NCBI GenBank assembly: GCA_007123695.1
Contig: SLGN01000027.1
Coordinates: 1-7,799, forward strand
Length of the DNA stretch: 7,799 nucleotides
Direction: 5' to 3'
Origin: Verrucomicrobiales bacterium
GTDB lineage: Bacteria > Verrucomicrobiota > Verrucomicrobiia > Verrucomicrobiales > DEV007
In this document: positions 5,996 to 7,799 of the stretch, piece by piece
Numbering within the stretch: position 1 is the first letter of the stretch
Layout of the letters: each line of letters begins with the position of its first letter
Notes under the pieces: model-generated
The model's input: the letters and a program-made list of their open reading frames with translations, nothing else
What the model was told of the DNA's origin: nothing
Database searches by the model: none
Program-made: the position numbers and the translations under genes

Positions 5996-7799
5996 ATGCA
6001 AAAGAACAAGCCAAACGGAGGAGAAAGCGACCACGAGATCCGCACCTTGCCGGGGGCGCCCCATCCCCTCGGCGCCAGCGCGCTCGCGGACGGCACGGTG
6101 AACTTCGCCGTCCATGCCGCCTACGACGCCAGCGTGGAACTCTGCCTTTTCACCGACCCCGAGCATCCCGCCCGCGAGACGCTGCGCATCCCCGTTACCG
6201 CCCGGCGCGGAGACGTGCGCCATGTCCGCGTGGGCGGGATCCCGCCCGGCAGCACCTACGGCTACCGCGTCGACGGCCCTTGGGATCCGGTCGCCGGGCT
6301 TTTCTTCAATCCCCACAAACTCCTCCTCGACCCCTACGCACGCCGCATCGACGGCCCCACCCGCCACCACCCGTCGTTCCGCTCGCGCGACGAGAGCGGC
6401 GACCGCGAGCGCACCGACAGCGCCGCCCACGCTCCCCGTGCCTTCGTTCCCGCGCCCGACGCCTACGATTGGGAAGGCGACGCCCCCCTTCACGCGCCGA
6501 TGGAGGAAACCGTCGTCTGCGAGCTGCACGTGAGGGGATTCACCATGCTCAAGCCCGACGTGCCCGAGGAGCTGCGCGGCACCTACGCCGGCCTCGCCCA
6601 CCCGGCCACGATCGACTATCTCAAGGGGCTCGGAATCACCGCCGTGCAGATCATGCCAGTCCACCAGCACCTCGACGACGGCTTCCTCCTCGAGCGCGGT
6701 CTCGTCAACTACTGGGGCTACAACACCCTCGGATTCTTCGCGCCCGAAGCCCGCTACGCCGCCGGCGGAGATCCCGTGACCGAGTTCCGCGACATGGTCA
6801 AGGCGCTGCACCGCGCCGGGCTCGAGGTCATCCTCGACGTCGTCTACAACCACACCTGCGAGGCCGGTCCCGACGGACCCACCTGCCACCTCCGCGGCTT
6901 CGACAACTCCTCCTACTACCACACCGATCCGGCCCGGCCCGCGCACTACGTCGACTTCACCGGATGCGGCAATTCCGTCGACCTCTCGCACCCGGCCTCG
7001 CTCCGGCTCGTCATGGACAGCCTCCGCTACTGGGTCGAGGAAATGCACGTCGACGGCTTCCGCTTCGACCTCGCCGTGACCCTCGGCCGCGCCGGCGAGT
7101 TCTACAGTCCGCACGCCAGCTTTTTCCAAGCCGCCTCGCAGGATCCCGTGCTCGCCGGCGCCAAGCTCGTCGCCGAGCCCTGGGATCTCGGCTACGGAGG
7201 CTACCAGATCGGCAACTTCCCCATCGACTGGGCCGAGCTCAACGGAAAGTACCGGGACTCCGTGCGCCGCTTTTGGAGAGGCGATCCCGGGGTCTCCGGC
7301 GAGTTCGCCTCGCGTCTCACCGGCAGCGAGGACCTCTTCGCCCACAACCGCCGCAGCCCCGCCGCAAGCGTCAACCTCGTGACCTCGCACGACGGCTTCA
7401 CCCTGCTCGACCTCGTCAGCTACAACCAGAAGCACAACCTCGCCAACGGAGAACGCAACGCAGACGGCGATTCGCACAACATTTCGTTCAATCATGGCGT
7501 CGAGGGTCCCACATCTGATCCCGCCATCCTCGAACTGCGCCGCCGCCAGGCGAGGAACTTCCTCGCCACGCTCTTCTGCTCGCGCGGCGTCCCCTTCCTC
7601 CTCGCCGGCGACGAACGCCTCCGCACCCAGGAAGGCAACAACAACACCTATTGCCAGGACAACCCGCTCGGATGGGTCTCCTGGGAAGACGACGAAGAGA
7701 CCCTCGCGATGCAGGACTTCGTGCGGCGGCTCGCCCGGCTGCGGCGCGAATTCCCCTGCCTCCGCCGCAACGCCTTCTTCACCGGAGAGCCGGTCGGCA
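5996..7799 (+). CDS. glgX: Glycogen debranching enzyme GlgX (GH13 isoamylase type), C-terminus cut off
   Basis: GlgX hydrolyses alpha-1,6 branch points of glycogen, chiefly the short stubs left by glycogen phosphorylase, in the cytoplasm. The frame is open for 601 codons to the right edge; full enzymes have about 650-720, so a modest C-terminal part is missing. Seen: an N-terminal CBM48-like domain (about residues 18-110, with PLGASALADGTVNFAVHAAYDASVELCLF-type sequence), NYWGYN at 238-243, GH13 region I DVVYNH at 281-286, region II DGFRFD at 353-358 with nucleophile Asp358, region III AEPWD with acid/base Glu394, region IV SHDGFT with His465/Asp466, and GNNNTYCQDN at 547-556. All three catalytic acids are intact. 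The ATG at 5996 is chosen as the first start before the conserved domain; it has no clear Shine-Dalgarno. It is divergent from the sulfatase gene. The trehalose-pathway homologue TreX is a possible alternative name. Confidence 0.95.
   Translation, partial: MQKNKPNGGESDHEIRTLPGAPHPLGASALADGTVNFAVHAAYDASVELCLFTDPEHPARETLRIPVTARRGDVRHVRVGGIPPGSTYGYRVDGPWDPVAGLFFNPHKLLLDPYARRIDGPTRHHPSFRSRDESGDRERTDSAAHAPRAFVPAPDAYDWEGDAPLHAPMEETVVCELHVRGFTMLKPDVPEELRGTYAGLAHPATIDYLKGLGITAVQIMPVHQHLDDGFLLERGLVNYWGYNTLGFFAPEARYAAGGDPVTEFRDMVKALHRAGLEVILDVVYNHTCEAGPDGPTCHLRGFDNSSYYHTDPARPAHYVDFTGCGNSVDLSHPASLRLVMDSLRYWVEEMHVDGFRFDLAVTLGRAGEFYSPHASFFQAASQDPVLAGAKLVAEPWDLGYGGYQIGNFPIDWAELNGKYRDSVRRFWRGDPGVSGEFASRLTGSEDLFAHNRRSPAASVNLVTSHDGFTLLDLVSYNQKHNLANGERNADGDSHNISFNHGVEGPTSDPAILELRRRQARNFLATLFCSRGVPFLLAGDERLRTQEGNNNTYCQDNPLGWVSWEDDEETLAMQDFVRRLARLRREFPCLRRNAFFTGEPVG

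Noticed and set aside
5900..7495. 531-codon minus-strand open frame opposite glgX
   Set aside because: Rich in Val, Gly, Glu and Ala with no domain; antisense to clear GH13 motifs.
5482..7518. 678-codon plus-strand open frame spanning the sulfatase start and glgX
   Set aside because: Extremely Arg/Pro-rich, a frame-shifted shadow of glgX and antisense to the sulfatase gene.

Overview
The window is bacterial chromosome of very high G+C content, tightly packed with housekeeping-type genes. The organism is probably a Gram-negative bacterium with lipopolysaccharide: there is a WaaF-type heptosyltransferase, a SecG subunit and an exported sulfatase. The SecG core (VQRPKQEGLGAAFGGG), the formylglycine sulfatase and the gene mixture suggest the Verrucomicrobiota to me. 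That is inference from motif memory, not a search result.

Layout: (1) Positions 1-2029, minus strand, hold a compact three-gene operon read right to left: secG, then a GT9 heptosyltransferase, then the N-terminal 110 codons of a MYG1-family protein that runs off the left edge. Both junctions are 4-base overlaps (GTGA and ATGA), so translation is probably coupled. (2) Positions 2030-2106 are a divergent intergenic region with a credible sigma-70-type promoter for secG that would give an almost leaderless mRNA. (3) Positions 2107-4383, plus strand, encode a complete RecD2-type 5'-3' DNA helicase with all major SF1B motifs and a small in-frame DGEA triplicate repeat. (4) Positions 4384-4423 are a short convergent gap with a weak hairpin. 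(5) Positions 4424-5788, minus strand, encode a complete exported type I sulfatase. (6) Positions 5789-5995 are a divergent regulatory region with a 16-bp inverted repeat, a hairpin followed by a T run, and a good -24/-12 (sigma-54-type) promoter match facing right. (7) From 5996 to the right edge, plus strand, lies glgX, a glycogen debranching enzyme with 601 codons present and the C-terminus cut off.

The genes do not form one pathway. secG serves protein export, waaF serves outer-membrane LPS core assembly, recD2 serves DNA repair, the sulfatase serves desulfation of scavenged sulfated substrates, and glgX serves glycogen breakdown. I found no mobile element, CRISPR array, tRNA, rRNA or toxin-antitoxin pair, and no sign of an undescribed multi-gene system. 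The most useful second looks are regulatory: the putative sigma-54 promoter and inverted repeat before glgX, the near-leaderless secG promoter, and the long Pro/Ala/Glu tail on SecG. Many long open frames exist on the opposite strand of each gene, but they are composition-driven shadows.
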